Positions 26,299-33,691 of a stretch of 64,000 nucleotides of DNA are shown here, piece after piece. Source of the DNA: G963923945 sp965199175 (GTDB lineage Bacteria > Pseudomonadota > Alphaproteobacteria > G963923945); contig OZ240684.1 of the NCBI GenBank assembly GCA_965199175.1, forward strand, positions 620,001-684,000, given 5' to 3'. Both the position numbers and the translations under genes were made by a program. Each line of letters begins with the position of its first letter. Position 1 is the first letter of the stretch. The notes under the pieces are model-generated. The model worked only from the letters and a program-made list of their open reading frames with translations, was not told the DNA's origin and made no database searches.

Positions 26299-26439
26299 GA
26301 GTACAACAGTATTGAAGAGAGACACTCTTGAGAAGAGGCAATCGCATGGGCAGGAAAAACAATCTTCGAGGGCATATCATCACGCAGGCATAAGGTTCAG
26401 GCAGTGAGGGTATCCGGGTATCCCTGATCAGGCAATCGT

Positions 26440-27675
26440 TCAGGTGATTGATATCCGGTTACCGGGCAGACGGTAGATCCGGCCTGCCAGCTCCATTTCG
26501 AGTAAAATTTCAGAAACCTGATCAGGTGTCATGGTGCCGTGGCGTATCAGATCATCGGCTGTCATCGGTGTTGCGGATAAGAAATTACCGATTGTGTCTT
26601 TCGTGTCTTTCGTATCTCTCGATGGGTCACCGGCTTGGTTTGGGGGTGGATTCCCATCAGGGTGCAGGCGACCATCGGCAAGATAGTCTGATGATGAAGT
26701 CGGTTCTGGAATACGCTCAGGCTTATGTTGTGGTATGTGTCCGGGAGTAAGAGGGGCTGATGTGGCTTTTGGCCGGGGTGTCCCCGGACCAGGTGAACCG
26801 ATGATCTCTATAATATCGGCTGCTGATTGAGCCAAAACCGACCCATCCCGAATGAGGCTGTTACAGCCCTGGGCGCGTGGATCACGGGGAGCACCGGGAA
26901 CAGCGAAAACATCGCGTCCTTGTTCCCCGGCAAGACGTGCTGTGATCAGAGAGCCAGATCTTTTGGTCGCTTCAACCACGACCACAGCCCGGCTGAGGCC
27001 GGAAACGATACGGTTGCGACGCGGAAACAAACGGGGCTGGGTCGGGGTTCCGGGTGCGTGTTCACACACCACCGCACCCTGGGCGGCAATTTCTGCGTAG
27101 AGATCACGATGCTCATAGGGGTAAATCACATCAATCCCGCCAGCAATCACAGCGATGGTTCCGGTGGCCAGGCTCCCTCTGTGAGCAGCACCATCGATTC
27201 CCCGGGCCATACCCGAAACGATGGCAAAGCCGGCATTTCCCAGATCTACAGCCATTTGCCGGGCCTGTTTCATCCCGGCCAGTGAGGCATTGCGTGCCCC
27301 GACAATCGCGATTGCCGGACGGTGCAGCCAGGCCGGATCCCCCAGTATCGTCAGAACTGGTGGCGGATCGGCAATGACCCTCAAATAGGCAGGATAGTCG
27401 GGTTCACATTGACAGATCAGAGATCCACCCAGCTGTTGGGTGCGTGCCAGTTCATCTTCAGCCTGGGTTTTTGAACATAGTTCACCATGCCCATCGCGGC
27501 GAATCCGGCAGGCCAGATCATCAAGGGCTGCATCGGCATTACCGTGGCGTTCTAATAAATTCTGGAAAAGACGGGGACCAACCTTATGCGAGCGGGCCAG
27601 GCGCAGCCAGCTGACCCGTTGGGCAGAAGATAACACCAGATGATTGTCACCGGCTAATAAGTCACGAATGGTCAT
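26440..27675 (-). CDS. dprA: DNA-processing protein DprA
   Basis: A Rossmann-fold protein of about 411 residues that loads RecA on incoming single-stranded DNA in transformation; it is also conserved in species not known to be competent. Visible are a helix-hairpin-like N-terminal segment, the DprA core with IAIVGARNASLAGM, IVSGMARGIDGAAHRGSL, RNRIVSGLSR and TKRSGSLITARLAGEQGRDVFAVPG. A proline-rich linker follows (about 285-350, including DTKDTKDT encoded by 9-bp repeats), then a C-terminal winged-helix domain (TADDLIRHGTMTPDQVSEIL). The frame could start at GTG 27684; the ATG three codons later is used. Neither has a strong ribosome binding site. Confidence 0.94.
   Translation of the reverse strand: MTIRDLLAGDNHLVLSSAQRVSWLRLARSHKVGPRLFQNLLERHGNADAALDDLACRIRRDGHGELCSKTQAEDELARTQQLGGSLICQCEPDYPAYLRVIADPPPVLTILGDPAWLHRPAIAIVGARNASLAGMKQARQMAVDLGNAGFAIVSGMARGIDGAAHRGSLATGTIAVIAGGIDVIYPYEHRDLYAEIAAQGAVVCEHAPGTPTQPRLFPRRNRIVSGLSRAVVVVEATKRSGSLITARLAGEQGRDVFAVPGAPRDPRAQGCNSLIRDGSVLAQSAADIIEIIGSPGPGTPRPKATSAPLTPGHIPQHKPERIPEPTSSSDYLADGRLHPDGNPPPNQAGDPSRDTKDTKDTIGNFLSATPMTADDLIRHGTMTPDQVSEILLEMELAGRIYRLPGNRISIT
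26594..26620. repeat. 9-bp in-frame tandem triple in dprA
   Basis: GTGTCTTTC, GTGTCTTTC and GTATCTCTC in succession, encoding the DTKDTKDT-like linker of DprA. The period is a multiple of three, so the reading frame is kept. Confidence 0.85.
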
Positions 27676-27974
27676 GGACAGCACATCCGAAAGGCCACAT
27701 ATATGAGATTATTCTGCTCATTTTTACTTATTTTTACAGGCTTTTTGCTTTGTGTCATTATGTCGTTATTGTATTCGTATCGTTATTGTATTTGCTTTCA
27801 ATTTTTCCATTTTCTTCATGTTTGTCTTCTTTTTTATTTGCTCATTTTTATTTTCTCGTGTTTTCATTCCGGAGTTTGATAGCGGAATCTTATTTGATCC
27901 CATATGATGGGATGTATTTCTCTGATGGGATATATTTCTCAGTGTGTTCCTGTTTTCACTTTTTTCTCAACCTT
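27676..27974. other. T-rich spacer between plsY and dprA
   Basis: A 299-bp plus-strand pyrimidine-rich region. It includes a 17-bp-period pair (TCGTTATTGTATT at 27763-27775 and 27780-27792) and an 18-bp pair (27906-27941). A 78-codon hydrophobic frame runs across it but looks like a by-product of the T content. No gene is supported. Confidence 0.55.
27906..27941. repeat. 18-bp tandem pair
   Basis: GATGGGATGTATTTCTCT (27906-27923) followed by GATGGGATATATTTCTCA (27924-27941), two mismatches. Confidence 0.9.
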
Positions 27975-28613
27975 TCATTGCTTTGAAATTCCGTGATCTG
28001 AAGGGTGCTCTGCTTTTCCGGGGTGGCCGATCCGGCCTTCGGTTTTATTGCGCAAACGTAGCAAATTGTCGCGATGGCGCCACCAGATTCCGACACCCAT
28101 CACCATAGCGGCGATGAGGCTGTTGATGTCCCCCAGTAGCCACGCATAAAAAGGAGCAAGGCTAAAAGCGGTCAAAGCGGCCAGTGAGGAATATCGACTC
28201 CAAATTGCCGCTGCCAGCCAGGTCAGGCAAACAGCCAACCCCACAGGCCAGGATAATCCGAGCAAAGCCCCCAGACCAACCGCCACTCCTTTGCCGCCGC
28301 GAAACCGCAGCCAAACCGGCCAAATATGGCCGCAAAACGTCACCACCGCCGCGATGACGGCAATGTGACGATCATCAAAGCCGGATGCGCCGATATGGAG
28401 TGCCATGATCACAGCCAATGCCCCTTTGGCCCCGTCACAGAGCAAGGTCGCCGCACCCAATGCCTTGCCACCCAGGCGCAAGGCATTGGTGGCACCGATA
28501 TTGCCCGAACCAGCCTGGCGGATATCGCCAATCCCGGCCATCTGTGCCAGTAAGAGACCAAAAGGAATCGAACCCAGAATATAGCTGATGATGAGAATGA
28601 TCCCGATATCCAT
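27975..28613 (-). CDS. plsY: acyl-phosphate glycerol-3-phosphate acyltransferase PlsY
   Basis: A 212-residue inner-membrane enzyme that makes lysophosphatidic acid from acyl-phosphate (supplied by PlsX) and glycerol 3-phosphate, the first step of phospholipid synthesis. All three conserved loops are readable: GSIPFGLLLA, GSGNIGATNALR and HIWPVWLRFRGGKGVAVGLG. About five membrane helices are present and the C-terminus ends in a charged cytoplasmic tail. It sits between pyrC and dprA, as in many Rhodospirillales. Confidence 0.95.
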   Translation of the reverse strand: MDIGIILIISYILGSIPFGLLLAQMAGIGDIRQAGSGNIGATNALRLGGKALGAATLLCDGAKGALAVIMALHIGASGFDDRHIAVIAAVVTFCGHIWPVWLRFRGGKGVAVGLGALLGLSWPVGLAVCLTWLAAAIWSRYSSLAALTAFSLAPFYAWLLGDINSLIAAMVMGVGIWWRHRDNLLRLRNKTEGRIGHPGKAEHPSDHGISKQ

Positions 28614-28750
28614 GATGGTTATACCTGATGCGCCAAACTGTTACAGGGATGCCTGATTGCGCAGATATTGGTCCTGGTGGTCATATCGGGAGACAAGAGA
28701 CCGGGTAATCATGCGGCAAAGCACCTCAAGCCAGGAAGTCGGTTTCTGCA

Positions 28751-30118
28751 TCACAGATAGGTTGGTACACCGGCCAGAATGGTCCGCTGCACCTGTCCCT
28801 GGACCGGGCGACCATCAAAAGGGGTGTTTTTTGATTTACTGAGCAAGTTGTCGCCATCAATCACCCAGGGTTGATCCGGGTCAAACAGGACAAGGTCGGC
28901 CTTGCCTCCGCGTTGCAGGCGTCCTGCTGTCAAGCCGAGAATAGTGGATGGTGATACGGTCATTTTGGCCAGGGCTGCCGGTAACGATAGCCCCCCATTA
29001 TGAACCAGTTCGAGCACCAGAGGCAGCAATGTTTCCAGCCCGGTTGCCCCTGGCTTGGCCTGCGCAAAAGGCAGGCGCTTGGCATCCTGATCCTGAGGCA
29101 GATGGTCAGAACAAATGACGTCAATCACTCCATCAGCCAGACCCGCGACAATGGCCTGGCGATCCTGTTCACTGCGCAAGGGAGGGGTCAGACGCATATA
29201 TGTCCGGTAATCGCCGATTGCCAGCTCATTGAGCGCAAAATAAGGCGGGGCAGTATCACAGGTAACGTTGAGCCCACGTTCTTTTGCCCGCCGCATAACC
29301 GCCACTGATTCGGCGGTTGATATATTGGCGGCATGATAGGTTCCACCAGTCAGTTCAACGATCCGTAAGTCGCGTTCAAGAGCAACCACCTCGGCTGCTG
29401 CCGGTATTCCGGCCAGACCCAGCCGGGTAGAGAGTTCCCCTTCATTCATGACTCCATCCCCCATCAGGTCAACATCCTGAGGATGATGAACAATCAGCGC
29501 ATCAATACCCCGGGCATAGTTCAGGGCATGGCGCAAAACCTGAGGATTACGAACCATTTGCGGACCATCGGTAAAGGCTACCGCGCCGGCTTGCTGCATC
29601 AGGCCCATTTCGGTGATTTCAAGACCTTCCAGTCCCCGGGTGAGCGCAGCATAGGGATGAATACGGGTCAGACCGACTTCGCGACCCCGCCGCTCCACAA
29701 AGCCGATAAGAGCGACCGAATCAATGGGTGGGTTTGTCGCCGGGCTGCAACATAAGCTGGTAATACCGCCAGCGGCTGCGGCCCGTGATCCGGTGGCAAT
29801 GGTTTCCTTATGTTCAGGGCCCGGTTCACAAAGCCAGGAGCGAAAATCAACCAATCCAGGGGCCAGGACCAGCCCTGTACAATCAATGATTTCAGCCTCA
29901 TCTGGCTGGGAATCCGTACACAGAGCGGATCCCCAGTCACGGATGACCGGTCCTTCTGTCATCAGATCACCGATGATGTCTAACTCTGTTGCCGGATCAA
30001 TCAGACGGGCATTGCGATAAATCACCCGGTTGGTGACTGACCGATCGGGTTCCAGGCCAGGTTTTGCCTGGGTTTTTGCGGTTTTGTTATCTGTGGCTTT
30101 GTTATCTGTGGCGTTCAT
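28751..30118 (-). CDS. pyrC: dihydroorotase-like protein, probably non-catalytic (PyrX type)
   Basis: A 455-residue amidohydrolase-fold protein with the overall sequence of class I dihydroorotases (GLVLAPGLVDF, GSRAAAAGGITSLCCSPATN, KNTPFDGRPVQGQV). However the first metal site, normally D-x-H-x-H-L-R, reads DFRSWLC here (residues 91-97): both histidines and the arginine are replaced. Later ligands are partly kept (VHHPQD, TYHAAN, CSDHLPQD). Members with this loss that sit beside pyrB are known as inactive partners needed for aspartate transcarbamoylase assembly. If so, a catalytic PyrC must be encoded elsewhere. The first 16 residues (ATDNKATDNK) come from a 15-bp duplication. Confidence 0.85.
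   Translation of the reverse strand: MNATDNKATDNKTAKTQAKPGLEPDRSVTNRVIYRNARLIDPATELDIIGDLMTEGPVIRDWGSALCTDSQPDEAEIIDCTGLVLAPGLVDFRSWLCEPGPEHKETIATGSRAAAAGGITSLCCSPATNPPIDSVALIGFVERRGREVGLTRIHPYAALTRGLEGLEITEMGLMQQAGAVAFTDGPQMVRNPQVLRHALNYARGIDALIVHHPQDVDLMGDGVMNEGELSTRLGLAGIPAAAEVVALERDLRIVELTGGTYHAANISTAESVAVMRRAKERGLNVTCDTAPPYFALNELAIGDYRTYMRLTPPLRSEQDRQAIVAGLADGVIDVICSDHLPQDQDAKRLPFAQAKPGATGLETLLPLVLELVHNGGLSLPAALAKMTVSPSTILGLTAGRLQRGGKADLVLFDPDQPWVIDGDNLLSKSKNTPFDGRPVQGQVQRTILAGVPTYL
30083..30112. repeat. 15-bp perfect tandem pair in the pyrC 5' end
   Basis: TTTGTTATCTGTGGC at 30083-30097 and identical at 30098-30112, encoding the duplicated ATDNK of the PyrC-like protein, immediately after its start codon. 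Confidence 0.92.
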
Positions 30119-30137
30119 GATACTTTTGGCGCGGCGC

Positions 30138-30182
30138 GGTGATGGTGAGATGGGTGATGATGAGAGGTCGGTGATGGTGAGA
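30138..30182. repeat. degenerate GGTGATGGTGAGA repeats
   Basis: Three consecutive related units in the 73-bp pyrB-pyrC spacer: GGTGATGGTGAGA, TGGGTGATGATGAGA and GGTCGGTGATGGTGAGA. Confidence 0.8.
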
Positions 30183-30191
30183 GGTGAGGTC

Positions 30192-31130
30192 TCAGACCGT
30201 CAATGCTTCCAGACAGGCCATCCTGACCGCGACCCCCAGCTCGACTTGCTGGTGAATGGCGCTGCGGTCGATATCATCGGCCAGATCACCATCAATTTCG
30301 ACACCCCGGTTCATCGGGCCAGGATGGAGGATGAGGGCATCGGGTTTGGCTGCTGCAAATTTATCCCGGTCCAGGCCATAAAGCCGGAAATATTCACGGA
30401 TAGAGGGGACAAAAGAGCCACCCATACGCTCCAGTTGTAAGCGGAGCATCATCACAATATCAGCATCTTTCAGCCCCTGGGACATGCTGTGATGGATGGT
30501 TACCCCCATCCGTTCAAAATGATCAGGCAGGAGAGTGGGTGGTGCCACCGCCCGGACCCGTGCCCCCATGGCGTTGAGCAGGATGATGTTTGAACGTGCC
30601 ACCCGGCTATGGAGAATATCGCCGCAAATGGCCACAACCAGGCCAGAGATTTTTCCTTTACGGTGGCGGATGGTCAGGGCATCAAGCAGGGCTTGGGTCG
30701 GGTGTTCATGACGACCATCACCGGCATTGATGACACAGCAATTTACTTTTTCTGATAACAGCCTCACGGCTCCCGAATGGGAATGACGGACAATCAGGGC
30801 ATCGGGATGCATGGCGTTCAATGTTGCCGCCGTGTCGATCATGGTTTCGCCTTTTTTGATTGAACTGGAACCCACCGACATATTGATTACGTCAGCCCCC
30901 AAACGTTTGCCTGCTAATTCAAATGATGTGCGGGTTCGGGTCGAATTTTCAAAAAAAAGATTGATCACTGTGCGTCCACGCAAGGTGGTCAGTTTTTTAT
31001 CAATCCGGCGATTTTGATCAACATGGGTATCGGCCAGGTCAAGCAGATAGCCGATATCACCAGGCGATAGCCCCTCAATACCCAGAAGGTGGCGATGCGG
31101 AAAGGCGGGTTTGGCGAAATCCTGAGCCAT
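30192..31130 (-). CDS. pyrB: aspartate carbamoyltransferase catalytic subunit
   Basis: A 312-residue transferase making carbamoyl-aspartate for pyrimidine synthesis. The carbamoyl-phosphate site STRTRTSFE is at 63-71, and the aspartate loop is represented by RLQLERM and HPGPMNRG near the end. The ATG at 31130 (MAQDFAKPAF) is preferred; the frame also allows a TTG at 31142 with no better signal. No regulatory subunit gene (pyrI) is present; the neighbouring defective dihydroorotase is the expected structural partner. The pair heads the pyrB-pyrC-plsY-dprA-topA series. Confidence 0.95.
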   Translation of the reverse strand: MAQDFAKPAFPHRHLLGIEGLSPGDIGYLLDLADTHVDQNRRIDKKLTTLRGRTVINLFFENSTRTRTSFELAGKRLGADVINMSVGSSSIKKGETMIDTAATLNAMHPDALIVRHSHSGAVRLLSEKVNCCVINAGDGRHEHPTQALLDALTIRHRKGKISGLVVAICGDILHSRVARSNIILLNAMGARVRAVAPPTLLPDHFERMGVTIHHSMSQGLKDADIVMMLRLQLERMGGSFVPSIREYFRLYGLDRDKFAAAKPDALILHPGPMNRGVEIDGDLADDIDRSAIHQQVELGVAVRMACLEALTV

Positions 31131-31270
31131 TAAAAACCACAATTAGCGATCATCAGCATCAGAGGCAAGCCCCTCAAACAAGGAATGACAACACAGCATG
31201 CTGTTTCATTGTGATTTTCTGATACGTTTTTTAGATTAAGTTTTCTTCTTTTTGGAAAGAGGTCTTCCGG

Positions 31271-31306
31271 TTTTCTGATACGTTTTCCGATACGTTTTCT
31301 GATACG
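31271..31306. repeat. 12-bp tandem triple
   Basis: TTTTCTGATACG (31271), TTTTCCGATACG (31283) and TTTTCTGATACG (31295). An additional identical copy lies apart at 31215-31226. Confidence 0.92.
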
Positions 31307-31361
31307 GTGCTCTGCTTTGGTACAGGGTTATCTTTGGTTTATTGTTATCAGTTTCTGATCA

Positions 31362-31397
31362 GGTATTGCTTTTCTTATGGGTATTGCTTTTCTTATG
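31362..31397. repeat. 18-bp perfect tandem pair
   Basis: GGTATTGCTTTTCTTATG at 31362-31379 and identical at 31380-31397. Perfect identity in a non-coding spacer points to a recent duplication. Confidence 0.95.
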
Positions 31398-31534
31398 GGC
31401 TGTTCCTTGCTTATATAGTGTTCCTTAATGAATTGAATATAGTGTTGCCTGACGAATATACTCTTTCCTGATCGATGTCTCGCCCATTCGAGACCATCCT
31501 TATTGTTTCATCATTTTTATCTGGTCATTTTCTG

Positions 31535-32704
31535 GTGAATATACACGAATATCAAGCCAAAGCCCTGCTTGCTGATTATGGGGTTCAGATACTCAGAGGT
31601 GGTGTTGCCCACAATCTGGCTGAGGTTGGGCCGGTTGCTGAACAGCTGGGTGGTCCGGTTTGGGTGGTTAAGGCTCAGATCCATGCCGGTGGTCGCGGTA
31701 AGGCCGGGGGGGTCAGGAGCGTCGATTCGGTTGAGGCGGCATGTGCTGCTGCAGCTGAAATGTTCGGGAAAAAACTGGTAACACCTCAAACCGGTCCGCA
31801 AGGCAAAGAGGTTCGGCGGATCTATATTGAGGATGGATGCGCTATTGCCCGGGAATTCTATCTGGGCATGCTGATTGATCGTGAGAGCAGCCAGGTGGCT
31901 ATTCTTGCTTCTGCGGAAGGGGGGATGGATATTGAGGAGGTGGCCCGCACAGCCCCGGAAAAAATTCTCAAAGTTATGATTGATCCGGCCGTTGGATATC
32001 AACCCTATCATGGTCGCCGGATTGCTGATGGGTTGGGTCTGAATGCGGTTGCCGGGGCCGGACTGATTGCCAGTCTGCGGGCGATGAGTCAGGCATTTCA
32101 GGAGCTGGATTGCAGCCAAATCGAGATTAACCCGCTGGTTTTAACCACAGAAGATGCGGTTATTGCTCTGGATGCAAAAATCAATTTTGATGATAACGCT
32201 TTGTTCCGTCAGAAAAATATTACCCAACTGCGTGATCAGGATGAAGAAGACCCCACCGAATTTGAGGCCGCTACCCATGATCTCAATTACGTTAAACTGG
32301 ATGGCACGATTGGGTGCATGGTCAATGGGGCCGGGTTGGCCATGGCAACTATGGATATTATTCAGCTGGCCGGTGGTGAGCCAGCCAATTTCCTGGATGT
32401 CGGGGGCGGGGCAACCAAAGAACGGGTGGAGATTGCCTTTAAAATCATTTTAGCAGACCCCAAAGTAGAGGCCGTTTTGGTCAATATCTTTGGTGGCATT
32501 ATGCGCTGTGATGCGATTGCTGAGGGAATTGTTGCAGCAGCCCGGGGGACCAGCCTGAAGGTACCGTTGGTGGTGCGTCTGGAGGGGACTAATATGGAGC
32601 TTGGCAAAGATATTCTTACCAAATCCGGCCTGAATATCATCCCTGCTGAGGGTATGGAAGAGGCTGCTGAAAAAGCCATTGCTGCAACCCGGGGTCAGGT
32701 CTGA
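31535..32704 (+). CDS. sucC: succinyl-CoA synthetase beta subunit
   Basis: A 389-residue ADP/GDP-forming subunit of the TCA-cycle enzyme that converts succinyl-CoA to succinate with substrate-level phosphorylation. The frame is open from an ATG at 31475, but the family start is at GTG 31535 (MNIHEYQAKALLADYGV); the extra 20 residues match nothing and the length then equals the usual 388-389. ATP-grasp features are visible: KAQIHAGGRGKAGGV, IYIEDG, EINPLV and the C-terminal ligase domain with GGGATKERV and NIFGGIMRCD. Its TGA overlaps the sucD ATG by one base. First gene of the sucCDAB-lpd series. Confidence 0.95.
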   Translation: MNIHEYQAKALLADYGVQILRGGVAHNLAEVGPVAEQLGGPVWVVKAQIHAGGRGKAGGVRSVDSVEAACAAAAEMFGKKLVTPQTGPQGKEVRRIYIEDGCAIAREFYLGMLIDRESSQVAILASAEGGMDIEEVARTAPEKILKVMIDPAVGYQPYHGRRIADGLGLNAVAGAGLIASLRAMSQAFQELDCSQIEINPLVLTTEDAVIALDAKINFDDNALFRQKNITQLRDQDEEDPTEFEAATHDLNYVKLDGTIGCMVNGAGLAMATMDIIQLAGGEPANFLDVGGGATKERVEIAFKIILADPKVEAVLVNIFGGIMRCDAIAEGIVAAARGTSLKVPLVVRLEGTNMELGKDILTKSGLNIIPAEGMEEAAEKAIAATRGQV

Positions 32705-33588
32705 TGGCTGTTCTTGTTGACCATGAGACCAAAGTCATTTGCCAGGGCTTTACCGGTTCTCAGGGAACGTTTCATTCTCAGCAGGCGATGGCTTATGGCA
32801 CCCGGATGGTTGGTGGGGTTACCCCTGGAAAAGGCGGAAGCAACCATCTTGATCTGCCAGTGTTTGATACAGTGCATCAGGCGGTGGAGGCGACCGGCGC
32901 ATCAGCCAGTGTTATTTACGTCCCTCCTCCTTTTGCGGCTGATGCCATTGTGGAGGCAGTTGATGCCGGGGTTGCCTTAATCGTCTGTATTACTGAGGGA
33001 ATTCCGGTTCTGGATATGGTCCGGGTTAAACGGGTGCTTCGGGGATCCGGGAGCCGCCTTATTGGCCCCAACTGTCCTGGGGTGATCACACCAGGAGAGT
33101 GCAAAATTGGCATTATGCCTGGCCATATTCATCGCCCTGGTGCGATTGGTATTGTGTCGCGTTCGGGAACTTTGACATATGAGGCGGTGGCTCAGACCAC
33201 TGCACTGGGTCTGGGGCAATCCACATGTATCGGTATCGGCGGGGATCCGGTTAATGGTACTGGTTTTATTGATTGCCTTGAGCTGTTCCTGGGGGATCCG
33301 AAAACCGAGGCGGTGATCATGATTGGTGAAATTGGTGGCTCTGCGGAGGAAGATGCGGCCGATTTTCTCCGCCATTCACCGATTAAAAAGCCGGTGGTTG
33401 GTTTTATTGCCGGCCAGACTGCCCCTAAAGGCAAGCGTATGGGACATGCCGGGGCGATTATCGCCGGTGGACGGGGGGGTGCTGAAGGCAAGATTGAAGC
33501 CCTGAAAGAAGCCGGTATTGCTGTTGCGTGTTCACCGGCTAAAATTGGTGAGGCGATGGGTACATTATTAAAAGGTGGTGAGAATTAG
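32704..33588 (+). CDS. sucD: succinyl-CoA synthetase alpha subunit
   Basis: A 294-residue subunit that binds CoA and carries the phosphohistidine, H248 in GKRMGHAGAI. The Rossmann CoA-binding domain begins with VICQGFTGSQGTFHSQQA; the phosphate-loop GPNCPGVITPGECKIGIMPG and RSGTLTYE are intact. It overlaps sucC by one base. The last seven codons including the stop are an exact copy of the next 21 bp, so an earlier stop position has been duplicated without changing the protein. Confidence 0.96.
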   Translation: MAVLVDHETKVICQGFTGSQGTFHSQQAMAYGTRMVGGVTPGKGGSNHLDLPVFDTVHQAVEATGASASVIYVPPPFAADAIVEAVDAGVALIVCITEGIPVLDMVRVKRVLRGSGSRLIGPNCPGVITPGECKIGIMPGHIHRPGAIGIVSRSGTLTYEAVAQTTALGLGQSTCIGIGGDPVNGTGFIDCLELFLGDPKTEAVIMIGEIGGSAEEDAADFLRHSPIKKPVVGFIAGQTAPKGKRMGHAGAIIAGGRGGAEGKIEALKEAGIAVACSPAKIGEAMGTLLKGGEN

Positions 33589-33609
33589 TTAAAAGGTGGT
33601 GAGAATTAG
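33568..33609. repeat. 21-bp perfect tandem pair crossing the sucD stop
   Basis: The last 21 bp of sucD (codons for LKGGEN region plus TAG, 33568-33588) are repeated without any change at 33589-33609. The unit contains the stop codon, so the second copy is untranslated. Confidence 0.97.
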
Positions 33610-33691
33610 TTTTATTTGACTGGTATCTGGTTGTATTTTTACAGATATTGGGTATCAAAAGCATAAGGCGAAGCGGCAGGATAAACGGATC

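Larger units (their letters stand above)
31131..31534. other. divergent pyrB-sucC spacer, repeat-rich
   Basis: A 404-bp spacer between divergent pyrB and sucC, holding 12-bp, 18-bp and about 24-bp tandem duplications (TATAGTGTTCCT near 31413 and TATAGTGTTGCCT near 31438). It must carry promoters for both units; no clear consensus pair was identified. mdh, often upstream of sucC in alphaproteobacteria, is absent here. Confidence 0.55.

Noticed and set aside
27750..27986. 78-codon hydrophobic plus-strand frame
   Set aside because: It lies in a T-rich, repeat-containing spacer, so strings of F, L and S codons arise from composition; it has no ribosome binding site and overlaps the plsY end.
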